Shown piece after piece: positions 46,017 to 60,100 of a stretch of 64,000 nt of DNA. The notes under the pieces were generated by a model that saw nothing but the letters and a program-made list of their open reading frames with translations, did no database searches and was not told the origin of the DNA. A program made the position numbers and the translations under genes. How positions within the stretch are numbered: position 1 is the stretch's first letter; each line of letters opens with the position of its first letter. Source of the stretch: Temnothorax longispinosus (lineage: Eukaryota > Arthropoda > Insecta > Hymenoptera > Formicidae); the NCBI RefSeq assembly GCF_030848805.1, contig NC_092367.1:2294001-2358000 (forward strand), given 5' to 3'.

Positions 46017-47801
46017 ATGCGTGAAATTGTTCACATCCAAGCCGGTCAATGCGGCAATCAAATTGGCGCCAAGGTTAGTATCCCTCAAAATATAATACGA
46101 TAATGTCAATCTTGATTAGTTAATTTGTAGTAGTTAATATCTATATCATACTTAAGCATAACGTTATGTTTCGAATAAATATCTTTAAAAAACTTATATA
46201 TATATAATGTAATTATTAATTTACATAAATTTTTTAAAACATTCAGTTAGAAATGACACTTATATAATTAAATATACAACACTCTTATCACGATCATTCT
46301 TTTCTCGATTAACAATTCACATTTCTGTCTTTTCTATTATTGTATACCAATATATCTCTCCTCTTACAATTTAATTCTTAATTATTCTTAACCATTCGCA
46401 GTTCTGGGAAGTGATTTCAGATGAACACGGCATTGATCCTACGGGCATCTACAAAGGAGACTCGGAGTTCGACTCGAAACTTCAGCTGGAACGGATCAAC
46501 GTCTACTACAATGAGGCGTCCGGCGGCAAATACGTGCCGCGTGCCATCCTCGTCGATCTGGAACCCGGTACCATGGACTCCGTGCGCTCGGGACCCTTCG
46601 GACAGATATTCCGACCGGACAACTTTGTGTTCGGCCAGTCGGGGGCCGGCAACAACTGGGCCAAGGGTCACTACACCGAGGGCGCGGAGCTCGTCGACTC
46701 GGTGCTCGACGTGGTGAGGAAAGAGGCCGAGAGCTGCGACTGCTTGCAGGGATTCCAGCTCACGCACTCCTTGGGTGGCGGTACCGGATCCGGAATGGGC
46801 ACTCTGCTCATCACGAAGATACGAGAAGAATACCCGGACAGGATCATGAGCACCTTCTCCGTGGTACCGTCTCCCAAGGTTTCCGACACGGTCGTGGAAC
46901 CCTATAACGCTACCCTGTCGGTTCACCAACTGGTGGAGAACAGTGATCAAGCTTATTGCATCGACAATGAAGCACTCTACGACATTTGCTTCCGTACTTT
47001 GAAACTGACTACTCCCACGTACGGCGATTTGAATCACCTCGTGTCGGCTACCATGTCCGGCGTAACAACCTGTCTAAGGTCTATAATACATAAATGATGA
47101 TTATTAAATTGAAATAAATTATTAATATAATAATAAAAATACTGATAAAAATATTGTAAATCAATACGTAATTTATCTTAAATGGGTACAGATTTCCAGG
47201 TCAATTAAACGCCGATTTGAGGAAACTCGCGGTGAACATGGTGCCGTTTCCCCGTCTCCACTTCTTCATGCCAGGTTTCGCACCTCTCACGTCCCGCGGG
47301 AGCCAACAATACAGAGCGCTTTCCGTACCGGAGCTCACGCAGCAAATGTTCGACGCGAAGAACATGATGGCGGCCTGCGATCCGCGCCACGGTCGTTATC
47401 TCACCGTGGCGGCCATCTTCCGCGGCAGGATGTCGATGAAGGAGGTGGACGAGCAGATGCTCAACATACAGAACAAGAACAGCTCGTACTTCGTCGAGTG
47501 GATACCGAACAACGTGAAGACGGCGGTGTGCGACATTCCGCCGCGCGGCCTCAAGATGTCCGCCACCTTCATCGGCAACTCCACGGCTATTCAGGAGCTG
47601 TTCAAGAGGATCTCCGAGCAGTTCACGGCGATGTTCAGGAGGAAGGCCTTCCTCCACTGGTACACCGGCGAGGGTATGGACGAGATGGAGTTCAACGAGG
47701 CGGAATCGAACATGAACGATCTGGTGTCGGAATATCAGCAGTATCAAGACGCGATGGCGGAAGACTACGAAGAAGTGGATGAAGAGGAAATAGAGAATTA
47801 G
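46017..47801 (+). CDS. Beta-tubulin, divergent isotype
   Basis: GTP-binding subunit of microtubules. Three coding exons, 46,017-46,073, 46,402-47,078 and 47,192-47,801 (phases 0 and 2), give 447 aa. It begins MREI, the tetrapeptide used for co-translational autoregulation of tubulin mRNA, and contains the GGGTGSG nucleotide loop (about 144-150) and FGQSGAGNNWAKGHYTEGAELVD. Compared with the beta1-type copy at 61,338, it has four extra residues after GDS (EFDSK in place of D, about 41-45) and a shorter, unusual tail, AMAEDYEEVDEEEIEN. The second intron has a weak donor, GTCTAT; retaining it would end the protein after LRSIIHK. The gene is convergent with the next tubulin gene. The isotype relative to Drosophila genes is not assigned. 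Confidence 0.95.
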
Positions 47802-49415
47802 AAGAGAGAGGGATCTAACACGGAAGATCGCGCGCACTTGCGCAATTCTTTGACGATTCTTTTGTACAATATTTTTGTATCTGTTATTTTTACGTTTTTT
47901 AATGAATGTTTTGTACCGTTTTGTATATGTGTTATCCGTATACACGAATTTTTAGATGTTTTAATGATTTGTATGCTTACTTTGGTGAAGTTTATAAAAG
48001 ACAATACTTATTGAAAAAACTCCAAATTGGTCTTTCGATTTAATATTGCAGTGGATTCTTCTAAGTACGCTGTATTTTAATGCTTAAGGAACTCACATGA
48101 CTCAATTAAGGCTCTTTGTTACACAGATAATATCATCTCTATCAGTTAATGACATTGTACGTAGCTCGATATAAATACGCCTCTTAAATAAGACGAGTAA
48201 ACGCTGGCGTTTAGGCGCGAGTCTCGTTATCGAACTCGTTATCGTCCTTCTGGTCAACTGACATTGATGAAGCCAAGGCCTCGGCAAAAATTGGCGATCA
48301 CGCATTATCTCATCGGTGCCCCGAGGGCAAACACTTTATTATTGCGTACAATAAAGGAGAACGCGTGTTATTGCGCGTGTTATTTCTCACCGTAGCTACT
48401 ATCTTCAGAGGTGAAATGTCGCCCAATCTATATGATATGTAATACATTAAAAGTATAAGATTACATTTTATCCCGTATTCTTTAAATAATATATAAATCA
48501 TAAACGATAAAGAAATATACAGCGCGTGAGAAGAGTCTTTTTTAATCTTGACAAGATATAATTTCTTTTAGATAAGGAAATATTGAAAATGCAGAATAAT
48601 AAAAAGTACTTCGCCAAAATTGGATTTTAAATCAATTACTATATGCAAAAATAACGACGCATAAGTTTAAACTTTTTTGAAAAAAGTTGTCTCCATTGAT
48701 ATATAAGCAAATCGATTAATATCGACGTTTTCAAAACGCATTGTGATTTGTAAAAAATATAGATACTATCGAGATTAAATAAAATTGCTGTACGTAAGAG
48801 AATGTGTATTGCAATATAAAAAATCTAAATATGCAGTACAAGGCTTATTAAAAATTTAGTAGGTACTACAATATTGAGAAAAATTATGGAAAAGAGAATT
48901 CAAAATGACTTTTTTCCATTACAGTTTGACATTTCATTCTTTCGTGGCTATAAATACAAAAATTTGATTTTTCAACGATTTTTATTACACTCCAGTCTAT
49001 GCCATATATTCCTCCAAATGACATATCAAAATCCTTATGATTATCACTAGTAAAGCTGAATATAACATAGGCGTATCATAGATACATAATACAAGATCAA
49101 TAGAAGAAGCTATTTTACATTCTAAATAATATTATTCTTCGCATTAATTTAATATTCGTCGCGACATCATTTGCCTTCGAATATTGATCTTCATAAATAT
49201 ATTTCGGTATCACACGATTCGTAAAAAAGTAATCTCGAACGCCTATATTACGTCCGTCTCAGCGATTACAAAGCGCATCGCATATCGTATATAAAAGTAT
49301 CAAAAGACGGCTTTTCGCGCACGATCGGTCTCATGCGAGAGCTCCTACGATGACGAGACAGAGACAGAGAGGCTGAAGATAAACCTCTAGTAAAAGAGAA
49401 AACTGGTCGCTGGTT
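47802..49415. other. Convergent intergenic region between two tubulin genes
   Basis: Holds the 3' UTRs of both tubulin genes. A minus-strand AATAAA lies at 48,981-48,986, about 430 bp past the stop of the right-hand gene. GC-richer sequence occurs at 48,180-48,410. No further gene is seen. Confidence 0.4.
48981..48986 (-). terminator. betaTub60D: Candidate poly(A) signal of beta3-type tubulin
   Basis: AATAAA on the minus strand about 430 bp beyond the stop codon. It is the first such hexamer I noticed there. Confidence 0.35.
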
Positions 49416-52400
49416 TCAGTTTTCCTGCTCGCAGGTCTCGAAGTCGTCAGCGCACTCCTCCACCTCGAAGTCCTCCTCCGCCGTGGCTTCCTGGTACTGC
49501 TGGTACTCGGACACCAGATCGTTCATATTGGACTCGGCCTCGGTGAACTCCATCTCGTCCATACCCTCGCCGGTGTACCAGTGGAGGAAGGCCTTTCTCC
49601 TGAACATCGCCGTGAACTGCTCGGAGATCCTCTTGAACAGCTCCTGTATGGCGGTGGTGTTGCCGATGAAGGTCGACGACATCTTCAGGCCCTTCGGCGG
49701 GATGTCGCACACCGCGGTCTTCACGTTGTTCGGTATCCACTCGACGAAGTACGAGCTGTTCTTGTTCTGCACGCTGAGCATCTGCTCGTCCACCTCCTTC
49801 ATCGACATCCTGCCGCGGAAGACGGCCGCCACGGTGAGGTATCGGCCGTGGCGCGGATCGCAGGCCGCCATCATGTTCTTCGCGTCGAACATCTGCTGTG
49901 TGAGCTCCGGCACGGAGAGCGCGGAATATTGCTGCATGGACCGGGATGTCAGAGGCGCGAAGCCCGGCATGAAGAAGTGCAAACGTGGGAAGGGCACCAT
50001 GTTCACCGCGAGCTTCCGCAGATCGGCGTTCAGCTGGCCGGGAAACCTGAAGAAGTCAAAATACGCTTTATTCGTGAACCATGCTTGCTAGATAAAAGTT
50101 TTATTATTGGCGAATTCATATTATTCTCTCGACAAAGATTATTAGTTGATATACTGTTATTTAAAACAAGAAAAAATATTTTTTATTTTACGTATTGCTA
50201 TTTCTTCATCTACGTCATGTATTGATAATTAGAAGAATTGTATTTTTTCTTTTACAAATTCGCTTATTACTGTCATGGATTTTTTATGCACACCTAAGAC
50301 AAGTGGTTACTCCGGACATAGTGAGCGAGACCAGGTGATTGAGGTCGCCGTAACTCGGGTTGGAAACCTTCAAAGTGCGGAAGCAGATGTCGTACAGGGC
50401 CTCGTTATCGATACAATACGTCTCGTCGGTGTTCTCCACCAATTGATGCACCGACAGGGTCGCGTTATAGGGCTCCACGACGGTATCGGACACTTTGGGC
50501 GACGGCATCACCGAGTAAGTGTTCATAATCCGGTCGGGATACTCCTCGCGGATCTTCGAGATCAGCAGGGTGCCCATTCCGGACCCGGTCCCACCGCCCA
50601 GCGAGTGGGTGAGCTGGAAACCCTGCAGGCAGTCGCAGTTCTCGCACTCCTTTCGCACCACGTCGAGGACAGAGTCGACCAACTCGGCACCCTCGGTGTA
50701 GTGGCCCTTCGCCCAGTTGTTACCCGCCCCGGATTGCCCGAACACGAAGTTGTCCGGTCTAAAGAGCTTTCCGTAAGCGCCGGAACGAACGGCGTCCATC
50801 GTTCCCGGCTCCAAGTCCAGCAGGATCGCGCGCGGTACATACTTCCCCCCATTCGTGGACGTCGCGACTGTAATGGGGAAAAAGAAAAACGAAATGAAAA
50901 TTCAAATAATATACATTTGCTCATTCAGATATTTTAGAAGTACAAGAGATGCGTAAAGATATTCAAAAAAAGAACGACTTCTAAAATATTTTGCTAAGTA
51001 GAAAAAGCAGTAAAATCTCTTTTTCCATTGCTAAATATATGTATTGAAATAACGATGAATAGAATGTAATATGATGAATTGTACTCAATAGTCGCGGTGA
51101 TTCAAGGCGTCAAGACGTCCATATTAGATTGACCGATATTGTTATTCTACCGAAAAGTCGTGCCGATCATAATAATCGACGGAAATGCGTACATGGATGG
51201 AACCTTTATCGTTTGCAAATGAAAAGCTATCGTAGAATAATATAAAGATTTATATATTAGGCGACTTAATTAGCATTACAATGTAAAATTATTTTAATTA
51301 CATGGTAGATATGAATAATCATAATTAATAACGATAAAATATATGTACTTTTACTTTTAATCAGTTTCTGATAAAATATTTCGTATTAATTTATCAGTGC
51401 TTAGTAGAATGTTTGATTGAATAACATGATTGAATATAATATGGCTCTGAAAATATAAATTAAATACTGAATTATATTATATTAAATATTAAAATCAAAT
51501 TAAATTTAAAAAAAGAAAGATACAAATGTAAGAACTTAAAGACATGAGTTTTTACCGCGTATATTCAAATCTATTTCCAACAACAAATCACTCACAACGA
51601 CGGGTGGTGCGTACATTTCACTCGTTTGTTAATTAAACTGTTTCTACCGTGGAGCACGTGCCGCACGTTTCATTCTCGGAAATAATCTCGTTTTCGCGAC
51701 GCGAACAAGAAGTCCTGAGAAATCGTGTTGCAGCCGCAACTTACAACCTTAAATTCGACCACGGAGAGACGGCTATTTTCAGCGTAAAATACGTGTCTCA
51801 ACGCTCCTCTTCTCCCACATTCCGTCGGTGCAGGACACGCGATTTTCTATCTTTCTCGTTACTGCTATTTTCGACGCGAAGGCAGTAGAATCCGCCGAAG
51901 TAATTAAAAAGATTCTGTGCGATTTATCTCTTTAATTAGTCTTAATTAAATTATCTAGTTAAGGTGTTATTATGTCTACTTTCTTGTCGTTTTTAATATT
52001 CCTATTTTAACTATATGTTCATCCTTGTGCGTATCTTTCAACTAAGAAGTCAGATATATCAAGTAATCTGTTATATATTATTATGTTTGTTAATTGATTT
52101 GAAATTAATTATTTAAAAATGTTTATTGCAAATATGAGAAAATATTTTTCGAACTCGGTACGTATAAATAAATAAATAAATTCCAACTCCAAATATGCTG
52201 TTAAATTCGTAGTGTCAAATTATACTCAAGTTGAATCATTTTTAACTAGATCTATAGGTCACCACTGCTCCTAATTCAATATGTCGTTTAATTTAACTAA
52301 AACAATGTTAATTTAATAACTGAACCAATGGAGTTAAAATAATACTGTTTTATGTTAAAATAATAAATTTCGACACACATGGTAGTTAAAAATAACAAAA

Positions 52401-55400
52401 TGTTATTTAATGCAAGGTTCAAATTTCATCCTTCAATATTTGACAGTGTAGCAGACTGAATTTAAAATAAATTATAATCTGCTCTATATAAAGAACGAAG
52501 AGAGAAGAAGAACGCGCAAGCCGTAATATTTACATATGCCCTTACCAGACGCTTCATTATAGTATACGGAGATTCGTTCGAGCTGCAGATCGCTGTCACC
52601 GTGATAAATGCCCGACTGGTCGATGCCGTGCTCTTCAGAAATAACTTCCCAGAACTGCAACGTGATTTGTCAACATTAACATTTTGGAAGCCAACTGTTT
52701 AAACAGAGTCTACTTATTTCCGAACATATCCAGTATAATAATCTAACCGGAAAAGTAGTTCAATACAAGAATATAGCAAGTGTCTCTTAATGTTTTGTAA
52801 ATATATAGCTTATCGTAGGTTTATTTTACTACACTTTTCCTGCGAGCCACTCGACGTGTCGAAGGGGCAATTTCCCTCCGAAGCCGAGCGCGCGTGCACC
52901 CCGAACTCCGGGGACAAGGATAACACGCGCGACATCCAAAAATAGAGACGTACGGAATTAAACGCGGCCTGTGCCCCCTGGCTCATGTCCACCCTCCCGT
53001 TAAACATTTCTCCTCTCCATTTGTCTTGTCTTTACTATTTTCTCCGCCTATTAATAGCGAGCCGGTGTGCCGGTCGCCTCGGCCGCCGCCTCTCGGCGAA
53101 ATGGGCCTCCCTGATTATTCTAAATGCATCCTCGCTGCATTTACGTGCATCACGTACGCGACGCTCATTATCGCACGAACATGAATAGAGATTAGTTGTC
53201 ATTCCTCGCACGAATTCGTCGAGATAGAGAATTTATTTTACAAACTGGTATTTTACTGGGAATATATTGTCGCGCATATCAGATATGAAGAAAAATTAGA
53301 TTTAATAGATTCTTAAGAAGATTTTACGTTGATGCTTTGAACTCGCGTAAAACGTGAAACTGTGGTATAATTATTATCGCTTGACCGATTCACTGATCGT
53401 TTCCTAGCGAGACTATCTTGGCTTTTCAACCGGTGTTTCGATTACTCGAGGAACATCGTCGTACAATCATCGTGTAGATCACGACTGTGTCCGTAATCCT
53501 ACAGGAACTTCGCTTTTGCTTGCTGCGATCGTTAAAATCTTTCGAGCGGAAAACGATGCCGTGAAACCGACGATAGATCCACGAAGAGAAGGGACGATCC
53601 TTTTCAAAGAAGATGATCTTACGAGCGCTTCACTTTCTGGATCGACAGAAATAATGCGTCCAGTGATTGCGAAAATCGAATCAGTATAAGGATTGACAGA
53701 TCGATTCGTTCGAACGAGAGACTGTACTTTCCTCGCGCGTCTCACATCTTTTTTATCAATCATTTGTTTTCAGATTTCTAATGATAAAATATCTAATCTA
53801 AATCTAGTAAATATAGATAGAAATTGAGGGCTATACATATATGTAAACGCATTTATTAATAAGCTTCTTTAATTAATTAATGGATAAATATGCCTTCCGT
53901 ATCAATTTAGTGTAATATTGCTATCCAATTATATTATTTCTCATTCATATTCTCGAACTAAATTTACTTAGCTTTTACTATACTATTGGTAAAAAAAATT
54001 TTCTGACTCATTGGGTTGGTACTCCGTATTCTGGTCACAATCTGGTATGCGTCATTACCCGATGAGCAATGCCGCACGAAATATCAAGAAGCATCTTTTA
54101 ATTCGTAACAAAGTTACACAGAAATTTGATAAGACATTATTTGTCGAAGATAAACCTCGATAAAGCAGAAAGTTTACTTTATTGAATAAAATTAAAAGTA
54201 CGTGCCAGAGTAATTTTGATTTTATGTACTTTGTAATTCAATTAATAATTTAAACTGCTCGCAAAATTATAACAATAACGCGAAAATGTATGGGTATATA
54301 TAAGTTATTAAGATTATAAACTGCCTGATTTACGGAAGATGAAATTCCTTGATATTGTCTGTGAAATAACAAATGTAATTGCGATGGATGTATCGCGAAC
54401 GTCCAGATTGTCACGCCTACGAACACGATCAATGAGATTAGCGAATCTGTAGTGCTTCGCGATAATACTAGCTTCGTATAATGTGTCGAATAACGCACCT
54501 TATTCAGACTCTCAACCGGCACTAAAATTAATTAACAGTAACACTCAATTTCAGCTACGCATCGGTCTACGGCTTCGCGATATAATTATCCGATTTAAGC
54601 CTCAGAAACTATTTTTTACGGTCGTATTATAAACAGTTTTTTATATTTGTCCAAAACGCAGAATGATTAATTTAATTTTTCATACAATAGACTTTATTCC
54701 AAAAATGAATTTCGAGACGTGCACTTCCACGCCCACTCATTTTCACGCCGATGAACGGTGAACGCGGTTACTGCAGAATCTTAAGTGTTCTTCAAGTATA
54801 CGCGATCGTCGTTTCCTGCCATCGTGTGCCGGCGCGATTAAAACTTAGATCACTTCGCGCACTTCGGTCGAAGGGGGTCTTCAATGTCGAGTGCGGTTCT
54901 TTAAATTTCATTCGTTGCGCGCCGCCTTATCTTCAATTCGATTACAGCCACGGTCGAACGTTATGTACCATCAAGTAAGATTGCTTTTTTTTATGGAGCG
55001 ACGTAACGTACAATGCGTTCTTGTCGGTTATTGCTCCACCGAGTTTATCGATTCCGTCCAGAAAGATGAAGAATAAAAAGAATTTATAGAAATAACTCTT
55101 TTTTTTATTATTAGAATAATATAACGCGTTCAATAAGATAATGTACAAAAAATATTTAATTTAAAAAGGAATGTATCCCTTAAAGATCGAAGTGACCATT
55201 TGACGGATAGTTTCCGGTGTGTCGCTTATTTGAATATAAAAAAAAATGGCAAGAGGGTCTGAAGAGTGCCGAAAACCACGAGAGTGCCTCGAGCGAACTC
55301 GTCGATCGATGCCTCGAAGACGATGAGTCATAATACTTGACTTGTTCTGACTTGTTCGCGCTTTAATTGACAGTCGTCTGTCGTCTCGGTACGAAGTAAA

Positions 55401-56132
55401 ACGGATTTACAGTTAATTTCCGGACACCGCGTATCTTTTAATAGATAATTTATTCTTGTCCCATCGACGCTTCTGTACTCCACACCTTATTGAATGTGTA
55501 AATGTGTACCCGAATAAATCACTTCCATTCATGCTTCTGAGTTTTGATACTGAAACTATATTGACTGTTTGCATCTTCTTGCGCTGAATTTAATCGCTGA
55601 ATTAAAAACTCGCCCGCGGATTTAGAACTATTTCATCAAAATTATTAAATATTTATTATAAAATTCTGATATTAGAATATTCAATATAAAAATTCCTCGA
55701 TACTTTCTTTTGACAATCTATTTTTATCTAAAACGCTTCCTTTTATCAAAATTAGATAAAAATATATAGATACAATTTGTTGAAATCTGTTGCAGAATTT
55801 GTCATTAAAATACATCCCACCAGTATGGTGTGTGCAAGAATATTGTCGATATTTAAAAAATACGAAGGCTATGAAATAAATAAAATAAAAGTATCGCTGT
55901 CTCGATAAATTATCTCTTAAATTTTCGCCAAGGAAAAATTAATTCTAAATTTATACAATTGGTCCCATTAAAATACCAAGGTATCCCGGTATGTTTTATG
56001 AAATTCTTTTCGTATGCGTGAAAATGTATGAAGCGTAGAAAAAGATGTCTTTTCAGAGCTGTCGTGTCGACCTACCTTAGCGCCGATCTGGTTGCCGCAT
56101 TGTCCAGCCTGCAGATGCACGATCTCCCTCAT
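49416..56132 (-). CDS. betaTub60D: Beta-tubulin, beta3/60D-type
   Basis: Four coding exons on the minus strand: 56,076-56,132, 52,546-52,654, 50,294-50,867 and 49,416-50,046 (phases 0, 1, 2), giving 456 aa. Exon 1 encodes MREIVHLQAGQCGNQIGAK. The exon 2/3 junction creates a six-residue insertion, VATSTN (56-61), between YYNEAS and GGKYVPRA. Drosophila beta3-tubulin (60D) is known for a six-residue insertion in this region, hence the name. Other divergent features are SGAYGKLF in place of SGPFGQIF, CENCDC in place of AESCDC, and an acidic tail with two Cys (EECADDFETCEQEN). Intron 1 is 3.4 kb; in Drosophila the 60D first intron holds developmental enhancers. Tubulin identity is certain; the 60D orthology is moderate. 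Confidence 0.93.
52655..56075 (-). other. betaTub60D: 3.4-kb first intron of the beta3-type tubulin
   Basis: Largely AT-rich, with GC-richer patches at 52,830-53,180, 53,400-53,740 and 54,750-54,990. No other gene is recognised. By analogy with Drosophila 60D the patches are candidate enhancers, but I could not identify specific sites with confidence. Confidence 0.4.
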
Positions 56133-56800
56133 CCTGTCTTGCTTTCAGCGTGGAAAAGCGGTACGGGGCGAGAGGGAAAACAGCTGATCTCTCCTCCTGG
56201 ACCTGCCGGGAACCTTCTCTGTCCTGTGCCGTGGGTGCCGAGGATCCGTGCGTGCGCGCTCGGCGTGTCGGACCGGAGTGCGTGCGTGCGGCTGAATGCA
56301 ACCGAGCCGAGGAGTGCAGCCAGCCGAGTCGCGAGTCGAGCCTGAGAATGAACGACGAAGCGGTATTCGTGACGTGAGGGAAACGCACTCGTGAGTCGTG
56401 CCGGCGTCCTGAGCTCCACTCTCCCGAGGTGAATCTACCACTCGACGACGCGACGTCGGGATCAAGCCTCGGGAGAGGAGCGGGGAGGAATCCGTCGCGT
56501 CGTCGCGACGGAGGAAGAAGGAGGAAAAAGAGAGAGAGAGCGAAAAAGAGGGTGAAGGAACGGACGAGCGTCGGCTGATAAGCGGCGCAAGAGTAAACGG
56601 GAAGGAAAAACGTAGGGGGTTCGTTCTTGCTCCGGGGTTACATCCCCCGAAAAGGGGAACGCATGCGAACCCCGTGCGTATATGCAAAAATCTGCGCGTA
56701 TCCCTCGAGTACCGCTTCCAGTCGGTTTGTCTCTTCTCGCTAAATGCGCGAGGCTTAATCTGGTCAGCAAAGCGAATGATCATTTTTTTATCGGCAGCGG
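56133..56800 (-). promoter_or_regulatory. betaTub60D: GC-rich 5' UTR/promoter of beta3-type tubulin
   Basis: CpG-rich block directly upstream of the exon-1 ATG on the minus strand. It is open in several frames because of base composition. It gives way to AT-rich sequence beyond 56,900. Confidence 0.5.
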
Positions 56801-56872
56801 ATTAACGAGATTCCCACTGTCCCTATCTACTATCTAGCGAAACCACTGCCAAGGGAACGGGCTTGGAAAAAT

Positions 56873-56911
<39 letters not shown>

Positions 56912-57130
56912 TGGCATGTATTTTTACAGCATTTCCGAAATTGGGCCTTTGAAGAATAAGTAATTAATAACGCGTATTAATCACCGCTGCAAATTAATTC
57001 CCGGAAGCTGCGGGCCAATTACGGTTCGCGTGCGAAATATTGTTCGATGCGTCGCGAGACCGTACGATTATTCTTTTATATCGAATTACCTTGAAGCTCA
57101 TTCACCGGAACTGTAACAGGAGATAGGACT

Positions 57131-57155
57131 TCTCTCTCTCTCTCTCTCTCTCTCT
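57131..57155. repeat. (TC)n microsatellite
   Basis: About 12 TC units followed by a T-rich run. Confidence 0.9.
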
Positions 57156-60100
57156 TTTTCCTTTTTTTGGAAAGTATTTCCTCCTGGTTGAATGCAGGCG
57201 AAGGTATCAGTGGTATCACGTTTAACGGAAGCGTTTCGGTCACATGAATTCTGGGGCAACACACATGCGTGTCCGCTAATATCTATAATTACCACCGACG
57301 CATGCAAATGTCAGGATGTAATATAAATGAAATATAAGATTAAATATAGAATAGCACGTTTAATTATAACAATTTTACAGTTTAATCGCTTTGCCGAACT
57401 TTCAGATAATTATCACGTGCATTATGTACAGCTAATTAAATTAATACCACAGTTAATATATATATTAATATTCTTCAGTTATTTAGTAATTAAAAACTTA
57501 TTTTTACGCCTGTGTAGCAGAATTTCGTACCATTTTCTACAAGTATAATATGATTAATGGAAACTATTTAAATGGAAATATTTGACATATTTTTCTACTA
57601 ACATCAGACGTTTCGTGCTTAAGTAGTAATGGCCAGTTTAATCGTCGTCTCAAGTTACAACGCACAATTGGCTGTAACGCGCGGGAACGCATCTACGCGG
57701 TCGCGTACCGCGAATTCTTGGAGCAGGATGTCGGTCTTAAAAAGATTCCAAAAGTACACGGCCGGAGAATCAGACGCTTGGGGGTCTTTATCTCGTGAGT
57801 CACTCTTCAAGCAGCGCTTTCCTCGTCGAAGATGATGATAATCGAGATAGTCGTCGCGTTTCGTCTCCAGCTGTGCGCCGGGCTCCTTCGCGGTCTTCCC
57901 TCGACGTCGTAAAACACTCACCTCCGTCTATTATTGTAACGTCTGTCCTCAGCTCCCGTTAACATCCGCGTCGTCGTCGGCGCGACGCGACGTGCGCGGT
58001 CACTCGCTCGATATTCAGGAAGAAATCGGCGAAACAAACCGCGCTTTTTGTCAAACGGAGCAACGAAACAATTGCTACACAGAAAAAAGAGGTGTCAATT
58101 CCCGAGTCGAAATTTTAGACCTATTTTTGACCTGAATTTTCTAACATCTGTTTAAATCAAGACTTGTATACTCAAAACGTATATGTACTCAACAATCTAT
58201 AATCTTGGAAATAAGATTATATCGCGTTAAACAATAGTTCAATCAAGGAAAAAGAGTTGAAATAAAAAGTTGAAATTCTTAATCGGAAAAGCTGAAATTC
58301 TTATAAGATTATATGTTGCGTATATCAGAGTATATATGCATATAAGTTTTAATTTGACATTTCTTCTTTTCTGTACATATCGACCCTCTACCAGAGGGTA
58401 CGGGTGATTAAATAAAACTGCGAGATCATTTTCGCAATCGCGTGCGTTAATTTCTGATATTTTTATGGGGGTACTTCGAAGTCTGGGCGTCGAAGATTAA
58501 ACCTGCATTTTCCCGGGACGCTTCTCTGTTTAGAAATATTTTAGATAAAATGACATTTTAGAGAAAGAAAATTTCGATGAAATTGAATTATATTTTGGGA
58601 AGGGACTACGCGCGAGTCGGTATTTGGCACGATAGGCAGGAAACGATGCTTATCTCTTATTTCTTAATGAGCTAGGCACGTACGACGCGTACTTTGTTAT
58701 TGCGTGCGGCGCTTGGCGATGGATCGAATTCGTAAGACGAGACGGTCGACATACAGCGAGACACGCGATGAGTCATGTCGCCTCTATTAAGGTCGATGTC
58801 TGCGTCTTATCAAAGGCGAACGGCCAAAATCGAATCCGATAATTTTCCGTACACGTCGCACGATTTACGTCATTTATAATAACAATATATTTATAATTCG
58901 TCCTATCAAGTAATTATTTATGTTTGTATTTTATTATTTTATTTATATTTTCTTTATCTATAGTTATATATAATTACAAAATTTTAAGTTTCTTTTTGCA
59001 CGCTCTGCTGTGATTTTTGCTGCGCGAGCAAAAATCACGAAGCAATCATAAAATGAGCTGATCGTTAAAACGGCAGAATCAATTTAGGGGAACCGAAGAT
59101 CGTGGGAGAATGTCACGCGGGCCACGGAGGTGGTGGTCAATTGTGCGAAATTAGAGGACCGAGATAAGGTAATAATCTCGGGCTAGGGGCGAAGGAGGCG
59201 CGACCGGAAGCGCAGGGTCGCAACGCGGTCGCGGTTATTTCCAACTTCGAGCGCCAGCTCGAGTTTCTTGCATGCCGACTACTGTCGACATGTACCCGGA
59301 CGAAAATGCAACACATCGTCGCATTTTCGACTCTGTACTCTGTACAGTCTGTACGCATTTGGTCCATGAAACGCGTATGTCGATCTTAGCGCGAAACGCG
59401 CTGATTCCGTCGGCTTAACTGTATCTTCGTATTCTCCGTTAATCCGTTAGCTCGCCAACCGGAGCGATGCGCTCGACATTCCTTCGTTACCGCAGCGCGG
59501 ATGCAAAGCGTTTTACTTTCGCCATGATGGCGAAGCAATACCTCGCGGCCGCTAAAGTGGCGCAATTACCATCTCATGCGAGAATTCGCTGAACTCTGCG
59601 AGATGTAAGACGCGTACATTTAACGCGGATTAATTTTACGAGTAGTCAATTAAATATCATTATTGTTCCTCAACGGTAATTATTGTGCAGAGAAAGCGGA
59701 AATATGAGAGACGGTAAATGAAATTATCGGCTTTCAAGATTAACGTATGATAAATAAGTACGAAGAATTGCGTGTAGTAAAAGTTCGGTATAAGAGTTAA
59801 TTTGTAACTTCCGTCGGTAAGACGCGGTCGGTGCTTCCCATTTTTACTAGCACTGGTAATCATGTAGCAATTAGTCTATTAAAAAATTTGAAATCGTGTT
59901 GCTCGATAAAAATACAGATGTCTCTAAAATACAGATAAATCAATAAGGATGACTCGCCAAATAGGCCTGCTCCTGTGCTTTGTATTTTTATAATAAAAAA
60001 AATAAGGGCGACTTTCCTGTAGAGATGACTGATTTGCAATCATTTGACACATTTAGGCATACTTTTTTTAGATTCATACATTTACATATTGCATACGCCA

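Noticed and set aside
46417..47037. Long antisense frames over the tubulin exons (also at 47,205-47,945, 49,581-50,225 and 61,302-62,009)
   Set aside because: These are shadows of highly biased tubulin codons and contain no independent features.
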